Shown here: one piece after another, positions 19,724-28,897 of the stretch | Position numbering within the stretch: the stretch's first letter is position 1 | Layout of the letters: each line of letters opens with the position of its first letter | Assembly: GCF_024748695.1 (NCBI RefSeq) | Contig: NZ_CP087176.1 | Location: 861,501 to 925,500, forward strand | Origin: Pseudomonas sp. B21-040 | GTDB lineage: Bacteria; Pseudomonadota; Gammaproteobacteria; Pseudomonadales; Pseudomonadaceae | Direction of reading: 5' to 3' | DNA: 64,000 bases | The notes under the pieces: generated by a model | The model's input: the letters and a program-made list of their open reading frames with translations, nothing else | The model's database searches: none | Told to the model about the DNA's origin: nothing | Translations under genes and position numbers: made by a program

Positions 19724-20284
19724 ATGCAGTTGGACCTCGCGAGCGGTTGGTGTCAGGACGTGCATGTATGCCTCTCACCCAACCACAATGCGCGCCCCTC
19801 GGGCGAAATTTCCCTGCTGGTGATCCATAACATCAGCTTGCCGCCTGCGCAGTTCGCCACTGGCAAAGTGCAGGAATTCTTCCAGAATCGTCTGGATGTC
19901 ACGGAGCATCCTTATTTTGAAGGCATTGCTGACTTGCGGGTGTCGGCCCACTTTCTGATTGAGCGTGACGGTACTGTCACTCAGTTTGTCTCTTGTCTTG
20001 ATCGGGCTTGGCATGCTGGTGTTTCAAGTTTCGAGGGCCGGGAAACCTGTAACGATTTTTCCGTGGGCATCGAGCTCGAAGGCACGGATGATCTGCCGTT
20101 CACTGATGCTCAATATCACGCGCTGACAGCTTTGACCCGCCAACTGCAAAGTGCTTATCCCGGCATCACCGCGCAGCGTATTTGCGGACATAGCGACATT
20201 GCACCGGGGCGCAAGACCGATCCAGGACCCGCGTTCGACTGGGCACGCTATCGCGCAGCCCTGGCAAAAGAGGAAGGACAATGA
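19724..20284 (+). CDS. ampD: 1,6-anhydro-N-acetylmuramyl-L-alanine amidase AmpD
   Basis: Cytosolic zinc amidase that cuts the peptide from 1,6-anhydroMurNAc peptides in cell-wall recycling; its loss derepresses AmpC beta-lactamase through AmpR. 186 residues with no signal peptide. The zinc ligands are visible as His35 (LLVIHNISLP), His156 (ICGHSDIAPG) and Asp166 (RKTDPGPAFDW). A longer open frame upstream is not supported. The ATG follows GAAGGAACCTGT. Its stop overlaps the ampE start in ATGA. No ampR or ampC is in the window. Confidence 0.95.
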   Translation: MQLDLASGWCQDVHVCLSPNHNARPSGEISLLVIHNISLPPAQFATGKVQEFFQNRLDVTEHPYFEGIADLRVSAHFLIERDGTVTQFVSCLDRAWHAGVSSFEGRETCNDFSVGIELEGTDDLPFTDAQYHALTALTRQLQSAYPGITAQRICGHSDIAPGRKTDPGPAFDWARYRAALAKEEGQ

Positions 20285-21117
20285 GTTTTCTGGTGTTGCT
20301 GTTGGCGGTATGGATCGAGAAATTCTCGGCCCTGCGTCATCGGGTCCAGCGTGATGGCGGTTGGGTGCGCGAGCTGAACAAGCTTGAGGTCACGCCACGT
20401 CTGATCGACCGGCCATGGTTGATATTGGTCATCCTGGTGTTGTTGCCGGTCGCGCTGCTGGGCTTGCTGCTGGTGGTGCTGGATCCGGTGGCTTACGGTC
20501 TGCTGGCGTTACCGGTGCATTTGCTGGTGGTGATTTACAGCCTGGGACGCGGTGACTTGCTGGCCGGTCTCGGTCCGTTTCGCGATGCCTGGCGCCGCGA
20601 AGACCTGCAAGCTGCCGCGCATGTGGCCAAACGGGACCTGGATATTTGCGCCGACAGCGGCGAGCAATTGCTGGAGCGGGTCGAAGCGCACTTGCTGTGG
20701 GAGGCCTACCAGAGTTTCTTTGCGGTGATTTTCTGGTACTTCCTGCTCGGACCGGTCGCGGCCCTGAGTTATCGCCTGTTGGCGCTGGCCGAAGAGCATG
20801 GGCAGAACCCGGGCGTGGTCGAACGCGCGGCACAATTGCGTCATGCCTTTGATTGGGTACCGGTGCGGTTGCTGGCGGCGAGTTTTTCGCTGGTCGGCAA
20901 TTTTGTCGCCGTTAGTCGGGTGATGTTGCATGAGTTGCTGAACTGGAACATCAGCGCCGCCCAGTTGATCGAGAAGGTTGGGCTGGTGGCCGGTGAAATT
21001 CCTGCACCGGTCGTCGGGCCGGATGGCATCAACAATCTGGACCGGATCTGGGAGTTGCTATTGCGCGCGGCAGTGCTCTGGTACGCCGGTTTCGCGCTGT
21101 GGACCGTCCTGCCGTAA
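20281..21117 (+). CDS. ampE: Inner-membrane protein AmpE, regulatory partner of AmpD
   Basis: 278 residues with about four membrane segments (for example WLILVILVLLPVALLGLLLVVL at 42-63 and FFAVIFWYFLLGPVAALSYRLLAL near 145-165) and the opening MSFLVLLLAVWIEKFSALRHRVQRDGGW. AmpE is encoded with AmpD in enterics and pseudomonads and is thought to act as a sensory or accessory membrane protein; its biochemical role is not settled. Translationally coupled to ampD by the ATGA overlap. Confidence 0.93.
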   Translation: MSFLVLLLAVWIEKFSALRHRVQRDGGWVRELNKLEVTPRLIDRPWLILVILVLLPVALLGLLLVVLDPVAYGLLALPVHLLVVIYSLGRGDLLAGLGPFRDAWRREDLQAAAHVAKRDLDICADSGEQLLERVEAHLLWEAYQSFFAVIFWYFLLGPVAALSYRLLALAEEHGQNPGVVERAAQLRHAFDWVPVRLLAASFSLVGNFVAVSRVMLHELLNWNISAAQLIEKVGLVAGEIPAPVVGPDGINNLDRIWELLLRAAVLWYAGFALWTVLP

Positions 21118-21119
21118 CC

Positions 21120-21255
21120 CATCGATGCCTGTAGCAGCTGGCGCTGCCTGCGTCCGGCTGCACAGCCGCCATGTATCCAAACGACGCGTTCACCCTGCCA
21201 AACCACGGTGCATGCTTCGCAGCCGCATGCAGGCTGCTGCGGGCCTGTGCCTCCT
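21120..21255. repeat. Decayed REP-like sequence after ampE
   Basis: The segment beginning CCTGTAGCAGCTGGCGCTGC and continuing TGCGTCCGGC resembles the left half of the long inverted repeat at 45630-45780. A GC-rich GCAGGCTGCTGCGG lies near 21227-21240. Pairing between halves is poor, so I take it as an eroded copy. Confidence 0.4.
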
Positions 21256-21265
21256 CCCGTTAACC

Positions 21266-21292
21266 TTAAGTTACAAAACCACCTGCCGATTT
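21266..21292 (+). promoter_or_regulatory. Sigma-28 (FliA) type promoter for the chemotaxis receptor
   Basis: TTAAGTTA, exactly 11 bases, then GCCGATTT. This matches the flagellar sigma-28 consensus TAAAGTTT-N11-GCCGATAA at 12 of 16 positions with the right spacing. It lies about 90 bp before the start of a methyl-accepting protein, where such a promoter is expected. Confidence 0.7.
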
Positions 21293-21381
21293 AAGATATA
21301 CAGGGATAGCGCTGAATAGTGGCTATCTGCCGCTGAGCTGCGCCTGCCAAATAAAAATAAGAATGCAAAGGGAGACTTCCA

Positions 21382-23412
21382 GTGAAGAGCTTGCTCTATC
21401 CCGCCGTCGCGCTGATGAATCGACTGAGCTTCGGCATGAAGTTCAGCCTGATCAGTGTGCTGTTTTTGGTGCCGATGCTAGTCACCAACTTCTATCTGGT
21501 GCGCGATTCCTATCGTGAGTTTCAGGGCACACAAGTTGAACTGCAGAGCCTCGACCTGCTGGGCAGCGGCCTGACGCTGCGGCGAGACCTGGAAACCCTG
21601 AACAATCTGGTGCAGATCAACGTCACACTCGGGCAGTCTGGCAAGGCCGGCAATATCGAGTCGCAGATCGGCACGCTAGGGCAAAGTATCCTGGCGCGTC
21701 TGCAAGGACTGACGGCGATGACCACAGATCCGGAGCAGATCAGCGTTTTCAACGGCAAACGCGATGAAATGATCGCGGCGTTCAAGGCCCAGCAAGCGGA
21801 AACCTCCCTGCAAAGCAAAAGCGGAATGATCGGCAAGCTGCTTGGTAATGCGCAGATTTTCAGCCAGATCATCGCCACTCAGGCTGGCCTCAGCCGTGAC
21901 AGCCAAAGCGACATGCGTCAACTGAGCGAACTGATCACCAACGTCACCCCGCCTGTGACCCAACTGTTGGGCGATGGCCGGGCGATGGGGTCCTATTCCC
22001 TGGGGCAGGGCTTTCTCAACTCGGCATCCAGCACTCGGTTCGATGAGTTGTTGGCGCAGATCGAAAAACTCCAGGGCGAATACAGCCTGAAATTGCAGGA
22101 TGCACTGGGCTCCAGCAAAGCGGCGCATGAAACCCTGGCCGCTCAAGCCGATAGCAGCAAAGCCTCCCTGAAAAAAGCCAGTGAGCTGTTCGAAGAAAAA
22201 GTGGTGATGGCAGACACCCTCGATGCACCCTGGCAGGGTTTTTACGATCAAGTCACTGCCCTGATGGACCAGACCTACCAACTCAACGAAGCCACGCTGA
22301 AGTTCCTGGGTTCCCAGTTGCAGCAGCGACTGGAGCAGAACCGCACTCACATGGTCTTGCAGGCCGTGGCGTTGTCAGTGGTGTTTGTATTGATTTTTTA
22401 CCTTTACGGCGGCTTCTACGCGTCCACCCGCACCACCCTCAAACGACTTGGCGCCATGATGGACACGGTCGCTGCGGGCGACATGACGGTGACCTTCCGC
22501 GCCGAAAGTCGTGATGAACTCGGTGAGCTGGGCGAGGTGTTCAACGGCACCGTGAAGAAAATCCATGACCTGATCGAACGCGTCGGGCAGACCGTCAACG
22601 AGGTCGAGCGCCAGGCCGGGCAGGTTCAAAGCGTTTCTACCCAGAGCAACCAGGCGGTGGCCGGGCAACGTAGTCAGATCGAACAGGTCGCCACTGCCAT
22701 GAACCAAATGTCGGCGACCTCCCTTGAGGTGGCGCGCAGTGCCGCCGCTGCAGTCAGCAGCGCCCACAGTGTCAACGATGAGACCATCAGCGGTCGCGGG
22801 CTGGTGGCGTCCCAGCAGGGCAGCATCGCGCAATTGGCCAGCGAGATCGATCAGTCGGTGCTGGTGATCAATCAACTGGCCAGCGACAGCCAGTCCATCA
22901 GCCGCGTGCTAGAGGTGATCAAAAGCATCGCTGAACAGACCAATCTGTTGGCCCTTAACGCCGCCATCGAAGCCGCTCGGGCCGGGGAACAGGGGCGTGG
23001 TTTTGCGGTGGTGGCCGATGAGGTCCGCACGCTGGCCAAGCGCACCCAGCAATCGACCGAAGAAATCGAGCAGATGATCAGCAAGCTTCACAGCGGCGTC
23101 GGCGCGGCGGTGAAAGCCATGGGCATCAGCCATCAGGTGGCCGATGGCACGGTCGGGCAGTCGGAGAAGGTCCAGCAGGCGCTGGAAAACATCCTCGGCG
23201 CTGTCGGCATGATCGTTGACCAGAACCAGCAGATCGCCGCCGCTGTCGAGCAGCAGACTGCCGTCGCCCACGACATTGATCAGAACATCGTCGAGATCAA
23301 CCGGGCCGGGGAACGGACCGCCGAAGGCGCGCACCAGACCGAAGATGCCAGCCGCGCGTTGTCCGCTCAGGTGGTGGAGCTCAAACACCTGATCAGCGCG
23401 TTCAGGGTTTGA
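21382..23412 (+). CDS. Methyl-accepting chemotaxis protein
   Basis: Membrane chemoreceptor of 676 residues that signals through CheA/CheW. First membrane helix at about 20-38 ([20 protein letters not shown]), then a periplasmic ligand domain of about 280 residues, all helical, of the size of helical-bimodular sensors. The second helix lies at about 328-348, HAMP at about 350-400, and a cytoplasmic signalling domain whose hairpin tip contains [20 protein letters not shown] and [10 protein letters not shown]. The GTG start has AAAGGGAG upstream. Ligand cannot be told. A sigma-28-like promoter precedes it and a hairpin terminator follows. Confidence 0.94.
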   Translation: MKSLLYPAVALMNRLSFGMKFSLISVLFLVPMLVTNFYLVRDSYREFQGTQVELQSLDLLGSGLTLRRDLETLNNLVQINVTLGQSGKAGNIESQIGTLGQSILARLQGLTAMTTDPEQISVFNGKRDEMIAAFKAQQAETSLQSKSGMIGKLLGNAQIFSQIIATQAGLSRDSQSDMRQLSELITNVTPPVTQLLGDGRAMGSYSLGQGFLNSASSTRFDELLAQIEKLQGEYSLKLQDALGSSKAAHETLAAQADSSKASLKKASELFEEKVVMADTLDAPWQGFYDQVTALMDQTYQLNEATLKFLGSQLQQRLEQNRTHMVLQAVALSVVFVLIFYLYGGFYASTRTTLKRLGAMMDTVAAGDMTVTFRAESRDELGELGEVFNGTVKKIHDLIERVGQTVNEVERQAGQVQSVSTQSNQAVAGQRSQIEQVATAMNQMSATSLEVARSAAAAVSSAHSVNDETISGRGLVASQQGSIAQLASEIDQSVLVINQLASDSQSISRVLEVIKSIAEQTNLLALNAAIEAARAGEQGRGFAVVADEVRTLAKRTQQSTEEIEQMISKLHSGVGAAVKAMGISHQVADGTVGQSEKVQQALENILGAVGMIVDQNQQIAAAVEQQTAVAHDIDQNIVEINRAGERTAEGAHQTEDASRALSAQVVELKHLISAFRV

Positions 23413-23420
23413 GTAAAAGT

Positions 23421-23454
23421 TGTGGGAGCGAGCACGCTCGCTCCCACAGTTTTT
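23421..23454 (+). terminator. Terminator after the chemoreceptor, built from a REP-type palindrome
   Basis: TGTGGGAGCGAGC (23421-23433) and GCTCGCTCCCACA (23436-23448) form a 13-bp stem followed by GTTTTTG. The arms match the short TGTGGGAGTGAGC palindrome at 52011-52038 apart from one substitution. Confidence 0.75.
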
Positions 23455-23579
23455 GCGCATAATCTGTAGTAACTTTTACCTTTGTGAGTGGGTAAGGTCC
23501 TGATTTCCTGCGTATTCAGATTTTTCGTCTTCAATGGAGGAAGATCAATCACTCTGACCTGCCCTGAGGAGGCCCGGTT

Positions 23580-23969
23580 ATGTCGGCCGCAACAATTGGA
23601 GTCCAGGGGCATTGCGCCCATTGCGGGAGCACGCGTGTGCTCGAGGCCTGGCAACTCAACGCTATTGCTATCAACGAATCGTTTACCTGTACTCACTGCC
23701 ATAAAGCCTTGCAGTTGCGTGATCCGAAACAGATCAAGCGCTTCAAGTCGCTGGACTCACTTTCCATGCTGCGGGCAAGCACGCGGGTGATGGTGTGTTC
23801 GGCGATTCTGGTGGCATTGGTCATGGAATGGATCGGGATGCTCAGCGTGGTCGAACAGCTGAATTTTTCACTGATCGCGATTCTGGCTTACTTTCTGGTC
23901 ATTCAATTTGCTCGGCGCCGGCAACACATCACGTTAATTCTGGAAGCCGCCAAAGCCCACGCCGATTGA
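23580..23969 (+). CDS. Zinc-ribbon membrane protein, unrecognised
   Basis: 129 residues. Residues 1-45 hold two CxxC knuckles (CAHCGSTRV and CTHCHKAL, 24 residues apart), the layout of a small zinc ribbon. Two membrane helices follow (about 72-90, VMVCSAILVALVMEW, and 96-113, FSLIAILAYFLVIQFA) and a basic end RRRQHI. Probably an inner-membrane protein with a cytosolic zinc head. I do not know a function. It ends exactly where the convergent TatD gene ends, with no gap. The start ATG follows GAGGAGGCCCGGTT. Confidence 0.78.
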   Translation: MSAATIGVQGHCAHCGSTRVLEAWQLNAIAINESFTCTHCHKALQLRDPKQIKRFKSLDSLSMLRASTRVMVCSAILVALVMEWIGMLSVVEQLNFSLIAILAYFLVIQFARRRQHITLILEAAKAHAD

Positions 23970-24746
23970 TTACCAGTTGAACAGCTCGCAGGCATTGGCC
24001 GTGCTGACGGTGGCCAACTGCTCGGGGCTGATTGCCATGATTTGCGCCAATGCGCCACAGATTGCGGGCAGGTGCGCCGGGCTGTTGCGTTGACCGGGAA
24101 ACATGACCGGGGCCATGTCCGGTGAGTCGGTTTCCAGCACCACGCAGTCAAGTGGCAACTCGGCGAGCACACGGTGCATGCGCAGCGCCTGCGGCCAGGT
24201 CGCGGCACCGCCCAGACCCAGTTTGAACCCGAGCTTGATGTATTCGCGAGCTTCTTCCTTGCTGCCCGCAAAGGCATGGATGATCCCGGCACGTTTCAAC
24301 CGAAAGCGCTTAAGCGTGGCAATCACCGCCGCATGGCTGCGTCGAACGTGGATCAGTGCCGGAAGATGGAAGTCCGCCGCCAGTTGCAGTTGCGCCTCGA
24401 ACAGCGCCTGCTGGCGCTCGCGATCCAGGGTTTCGATGAAGTAATCCAGACCGATCTCGCCCACGGCGCACACCTGTCGATGGCCGGCCAGACGCGTCAG
24501 CCAGTCAGCCAGTTCACGCAGATCTTCAGGCCGGTGATCTTCGAGGTACACCGGGTGCAAACCGAATGCTGCATGCAGGTCGGGATCGTTTTGCACGAGG
24601 TCCCAGACCCGCTGCCAATTGGCCTGATACACCCCCAGCACGACCATCCGTCGCACGCCCAATGCGCGGCTTTCGGCAAGCAGCGCCTGACGATCCTCGT
24701 CGAAATCGGAAAAATCCAGATGAGTGTGGCTGTCGATCAGCTCCAC
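23970..24746 (-). CDS. TatD-family metal-dependent hydrolase
   Basis: 258-residue TIM-barrel of the TatD DNase family. Metal-ligand motifs are in place: IDSHTHLDF at the N-terminus, VGEIGLDYF (Glu), LIHVRRSHAA (His), IIHAFAGSKEEA (His) and LETDSPDMAP (Asp). TatD proteins are 3'-5' exonucleases in E. coli, but many paralogues have no known substrate. It sits 3 bp downstream of cra on the same strand, so the two are probably one transcript; a link with fructose control is only positional. Confidence 0.88.
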   Translation of the reverse strand: MELIDSHTHLDFSDFDEDRQALLAESRALGVRRMVVLGVYQANWQRVWDLVQNDPDLHAAFGLHPVYLEDHRPEDLRELADWLTRLAGHRQVCAVGEIGLDYFIETLDRERQQALFEAQLQLAADFHLPALIHVRRSHAAVIATLKRFRLKRAGIIHAFAGSKEEAREYIKLGFKLGLGGAATWPQALRMHRVLAELPLDCVVLETDSPDMAPVMFPGQRNSPAHLPAICGALAQIMAISPEQLATVSTANACELFNW

Positions 24747-24749
24747 GGT

Positions 24750-25745
24750 TCAGTCCCGGTGAATGCGCTGCTTGAAGGTCCGTGCGATGGCTTGCACGCC
24801 AGGTTGGTAATCGGACTGCTCGATGGCGGCCAGTGCCAGTGCCAGGGCTTTATCGGCAATCAGTTGATGTTGTTGGGCCATGGCGTTGACTGGCAGCGGC
24901 AGGAAGTCCAGCAACTGCGTGTCGCCAAACGTACCGAGACGCAACGGACGGGTTTTCAACGGGAAGTCGTGCAAGGCGTCGAACACGCCCTGGAGCAGCA
25001 CGTAGGAAGTGGTGACCAGCGCATCGGGCAGATGCCCCAGGCGCTGCAACATTTCTTCCATCAACTGCTTGCCGCATTCGCGGCTGAACGACTCGCCATG
25101 CTCGATCAATACTTGGCCTTTGAACCCCTCGAGTGCCTCTTTGAAGCCGGCCGAGCGCTCCTGGCTGATACTCAACTCGGGGCGCGCGCCGATCAAGGCG
25201 ATCTGCTTGGGCTGCGGGTCCAGTAGACTGCGGGTCAATTGCAGGCTGGCCTCGCGGTCATCACTGATCACCGAACAGAAATGCTCGGGCTCCATGACCC
25301 GGTCGATGGCGATGATCGGGATGCCTTTGGCCTGCAACTGGCGGTAGCTGTCGTCACCGGCCGGCAGGCAACTGGCAACGATCAGTGCATCGCAGCGCCG
25401 GGCGCGGAACAGTTGCAGCAATTGTCGTTCGCTGTCTGGCGCATCGTCGGAACTGGCGATCAGTAATTGATAGCCGCGTGCCCGGGCGCCTTGTTCCAGC
25501 AATTTGGCGATTCGTGCGTAACTGGGGTTTTCCAGGTCCGGCAGAATAAAACCCAGGGTGCGGGTGTGCCGACTGCGCAGACCGGCCGCTTGAGGATTGG
25601 GCGTAAAGCCATGTTGTTCGACGACCGCGCGCACGCGTTCGACGGTAGCACTGCTGATGCGTTGCTGTTCAGCCTTGCCATTGATGACATAACTGGCGGT
25701 GGTTACGGACACACCGGCCAACTGTGCGATATCACTGAGTTTCAA
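24750..25745 (-). CDS. cra: Fructose repressor Cra/FruR (LacI family)
   Basis: Represses the fruBKA operon; in P. putida fructose-1-phosphate is the inducer. 331 residues if started at TTG 25745, which has AAGGAAAT upstream and gives the family start LKLSDIAQLAGVSVTTASYV. The ORF is open further upstream, but those 29 codons have no family match. The helix-turn-helix is at residues 1-25, the hinge helix around 45-58, then the periplasmic-binding-like effector domain. Divergent from fruB, with a matching operator at 25891-25902. tatD follows in the same direction. Confidence 0.92.
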   Translation of the reverse strand: MKLSDIAQLAGVSVTTASYVINGKAEQQRISSATVERVRAVVEQHGFTPNPQAAGLRSRHTRTLGFILPDLENPSYARIAKLLEQGARARGYQLLIASSDDAPDSERQLLQLFRARRCDALIVASCLPAGDDSYRQLQAKGIPIIAIDRVMEPEHFCSVISDDREASLQLTRSLLDPQPKQIALIGARPELSISQERSAGFKEALEGFKGQVLIEHGESFSRECGKQLMEEMLQRLGHLPDALVTTSYVLLQGVFDALHDFPLKTRPLRLGTFGDTQLLDFLPLPVNAMAQQHQLIADKALALALAAIEQSDYQPGVQAIARTFKQRIHRD

Positions 25746-25890
25746 CTCGGGATTTCCTTGTTTTTTCGAGCTTGCCCCGACATTTTCGCCAATCCTACCC
25801 GAATCAGGCAGACGACTATTGTCCAACCACATCCGACAAGTTGGGCTTCAAGGATGGGACATTATCGAGTAACGTGCCAAGTATTCTAGA

Positions 25891-25902
25891 TTAAACGTTT
25901 CA
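25891..25902 (+). promoter_or_regulatory. Cra operator of the fru operon
   Basis: TTAAACGTTTCA, identical to the operator reported for Cra at the P. putida fru promoter as I recall it. It overlaps a plausible -35 (TTCAGC, 25899) paired over 17 bp with a -10 TATAAA at 25922-25927, so binding would block fruB transcription. Confidence 0.82.
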
Positions 25903-26035
25903 GCAAGCGTATTTTCAGCGTTATAAACACCTTTGGCCGGTTCTGCCGTGATACCGCCAAAAGTGAAGGCTAAGCGCCTAAGCTGATTCATTCAAAACAA
26001 TACCTGGCGCCATCAGACGCCAAAAAGGAGAAAGC

Positions 26036-28897
26036 ATGCTCGAGCTCACCCTAGAGCAGATTTCCATGGGCCAGTCGGCTGTGGATAAGTCCGAAGCATT
26101 GGCGTTGTTGGCCGGGCATCTGGTTGCCGATGGCCTGGTTGCCGAGGGTTACCTGGCCGGTCTGCAAGCACGGGAAGCTCAGGGCTCGACCTTTCTCGGC
26201 CAAGGCATTGCCATCCCCCACGGTACGCCACAAACCCGCGACCAGGTGTTTTCCACCGGCGTGCGGCTGATGCAGTTTCCCGAAGGCGTTGACTGGGGCG
26301 ATGGCCAGATCGTGTACCTGGCGATCGGTATCGCGGCCAAGTCCGATGAGCATTTACGCTTGTTGCAGCTATTGACCCGCGCCCTAGGCGAGACCGATCT
26401 GGGCCAGGCCTTGCGTCGTGCAAGCTCCGCTGAAGCGCTGTTGAAACTGCTGCAAGGCGCGCCGCAGGAACTGGCGCTGGATGCCCAGATGATTGGCCTC
26501 GGCGTATCTGCCGACGACTTCGAAGAACTGGTCTGGCGCGGTGCGCGTTTGCTGCGCCAGGCCGATTGCGTGAGCAACGGTTTTTCCGCTGTGTTGCAAC
26601 AGGTCGAAGCACTGCCGCTGGGCGATGGCCTGTGGTGGTTGCACAGCGAACAAACGGTCAAGCGCCCGGGCCTGGCCTTCGTCACCCCGGACAAACCAAT
26701 GCGCTATCTGGGCCAGCCGCTCAGCGGTCTGTTCTGCCTGGCCAGCCTGGGTGAAGCTCATCAAGCCTTGCTCGAACGCCTGTGCGCCTTGCTGATTGAA
26801 GGTCGCGGCCACGAATTGGGCCGCGCCACCAGCAGCCGTAAAGTGCTTGAAGTCCTCGGCGGCGAATTGCCGGCGGACTGGCCGAGCGCCCGCATCGCAT
26901 TGGCCAACGCCCACGGCTTGCACGCGCGCCCGGCGAAGATCCTCGCGCAACTGGCGAAAAATTTTGTAGGTGAAATACGCGTACGTATCGTCGACAGCCA
27001 GGACAGCGCGGTGTCGGTGAAGAGTCTGAGCAAACTGCTCAGCCTCGGCGCCCGTCGCGGTCAGGTGCTGGAGTTCATTGCCGAACCGAGCATTGCCGCC
27101 GATGCCTTGCCCGCCTTGCTGGCGGCCATCGAAGAAGGCCTCGGTGAAGAAGTCGAGCCGTTGCCGGCCGTGAGTCAGCAGCGCGAAGAACTCACCGATG
27201 TCGCCGAAGTACTGCTCGCCCCGGCGTCCGGCAGCCTGATACAAGCCATCGCCGCGGCGCCCGGAATTGCCATTGGCCCGGCCCATATTCAAGTGCTGCA
27301 AACCATCGATTACCCGCTGCGCGGTGAGTCCGCCGCAACTGAACGCGAGCGCCTCAAACAGGCACTGGCGCAGGTGCGCCAAGACATCGAAGGCTTGATT
27401 GAACGCAGCACGTCCAAGGCCATCCGCGAAATTTTCATCACTCACCAGGAAATGCTCGACGACCCGGAACTGAGCGATGAAGTCGACACCCGCCTCAAGC
27501 AAGGTGAAAGCGCTGAAGCGGCGTGGATGGCGGTGATCGAAGCGGCGGCCCGGCAACAGGAGTCGTTGCAGGACGCCTTGCTCGCCGAGCGTGCGGCGGA
27601 CTTGCGTGACATCGGTCGGCGCGTGTTGGCGCAACTGAGCGGCGTTGAAACGCCGAAAGAGCCTGACCAACCTTACATTCTGGTGATGGACGAAGTCGGT
27701 CCGTCCGACGTCGCACATCTCGATCCGGCGCGTGTCGCCGGTATTCTCACGGCGCGCGGTGGCGCCACGGCGCACAGCGCCATCGTGGCCCGAGCCTTGG
27801 GTATTCCGGCGCTGGTCGGTGCCGGTGCGGCGGTGTTGCTGCTGGCGCCGGGCACGCCGTTGCTGATCGATGGCCAGCGCGGTCGCCTGCACGTAGACGC
27901 TGATGCGTTGACCTTGCAACGCGCCACCGAAGAACGCGACACCCGCGAACAGCGCCTGAAAGTGGCCGCTGAACAACGTCATCAACCGGCGCTGACCACC
28001 GATGGTCACGCGGTCGAAGTGTTCGCCAACATTGGTGAAAGCGCCGGTGTCACCAGCGCGGTGGAGCAGGGTGCCGAAGGCATTGGCCTGTTGCGCACCG
28101 AACTGATTTTCATGGCCCACCCGCAGGCGCCGGACGAGGCCACCCAGGAAGTTGAATACCGTCGCGTGCTCGACGGCCTGGCCGGTCGGCCGCTGGTGGT
28201 GCGCACCCTCGATGTCGGTGGCGACAAACCGCTGCCGTATTGGCCCATCGCCAAAGAAGAAAACCCGTTCCTCGGCGTGCGCGGTATTCGCCTGACGCTG
28301 CAACGCCCGAAGATCATGGAAGCGCAGTTGCGCGCCTTGCTACGGGCCGCCGATAACCGTCCGCTGCGGATCATGTTTCCGATGGTGGGCAGCGTCGATG
28401 AATGGCGTCAGGCACGGGACATGACCGAACGCTTGCGTCTGGAAATCCCGGTCGCCGACTTGCAACTGGGGATCATGATCGAGGTGCCGTCGGCCGCCTT
28501 GCTGGCGCCGGTGTTGGCCAGGGAAGTCGACTTCTTCAGCGTCGGCACCAACGACCTGACCCAGTACACACTGGCCATCGACCGTGGTCATCCGACCTTG
28601 TCCGCTCAGGCCGACGGCTTGCACCCGGCGGTGCTGCAATTGATCGACATCACCGTGCGCGCGGCGCATGCCCATGGCAAATGGGTCGGGGTGTGCGGCG
28701 AGTTGGCGGCGGACCCGCTGGCGGTGCCGGTATTGGTCGGCCTGGGTGTGGACGAACTCAGTGTGTCGGGTCGCAGCATTGCCGAGGTCAAGGCGCGGAT
28801 TCGCGAACTCAGCCTCGCCCAGACGCAAATTCTCGCCCGACAGGCCCTGGCCGTGGGCAGCGCCAATGAAGTGCGCGCATTAGTGGAGGCTCTGTAA
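26036..28897 (+). CDS. fruB: Fructose PTS multiphosphoryl transfer protein (EIIA-HPr-EI)
   Basis: One 953-residue cytosolic protein carrying three phosphotransfer modules for fructose import. Residues 1-145 are EIIA(Fru) with phospho-His62 (IAIPHGTPQ). HPr, about 280-370, has phospho-His296 (NAHGLHARPAK). EI, about 400-953, has the swivelling-domain His580 (RGGATAHSAIVARALG) and the PEP-binding barrel motifs RTELIFM, GGDKPLPYW and GVCGELAADP. The chain runs PEP to EI to HPr to EIIA to FruA. The AAAAAGGAGAAAGC site fixes the start. The stop and the fruK start overlap as TAATG. Regulated by Cra at 25891. Confidence 0.96.
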   Translation: MLELTLEQISMGQSAVDKSEALALLAGHLVADGLVAEGYLAGLQAREAQGSTFLGQGIAIPHGTPQTRDQVFSTGVRLMQFPEGVDWGDGQIVYLAIGIAAKSDEHLRLLQLLTRALGETDLGQALRRASSAEALLKLLQGAPQELALDAQMIGLGVSADDFEELVWRGARLLRQADCVSNGFSAVLQQVEALPLGDGLWWLHSEQTVKRPGLAFVTPDKPMRYLGQPLSGLFCLASLGEAHQALLERLCALLIEGRGHELGRATSSRKVLEVLGGELPADWPSARIALANAHGLHARPAKILAQLAKNFVGEIRVRIVDSQDSAVSVKSLSKLLSLGARRGQVLEFIAEPSIAADALPALLAAIEEGLGEEVEPLPAVSQQREELTDVAEVLLAPASGSLIQAIAAAPGIAIGPAHIQVLQTIDYPLRGESAATERERLKQALAQVRQDIEGLIERSTSKAIREIFITHQEMLDDPELSDEVDTRLKQGESAEAAWMAVIEAAARQQESLQDALLAERAADLRDIGRRVLAQLSGVETPKEPDQPYILVMDEVGPSDVAHLDPARVAGILTARGGATAHSAIVARALGIPALVGAGAAVLLLAPGTPLLIDGQRGRLHVDADALTLQRATEERDTREQRLKVAAEQRHQPALTTDGHAVEVFANIGESAGVTSAVEQGAEGIGLLRTELIFMAHPQAPDEATQEVEYRRVLDGLAGRPLVVRTLDVGGDKPLPYWPIAKEENPFLGVRGIRLTLQRPKIMEAQLRALLRAADNRPLRIMFPMVGSVDEWRQARDMTERLRLEIPVADLQLGIMIEVPSAALLAPVLAREVDFFSVGTNDLTQYTLAIDRGHPTLSAQADGLHPAVLQLIDITVRAAHAHGKWVGVCGELAADPLAVPVLVGLGVDELSVSGRSIAEVKARIRELSLAQTQILARQALAVGSANEVRALVEAL

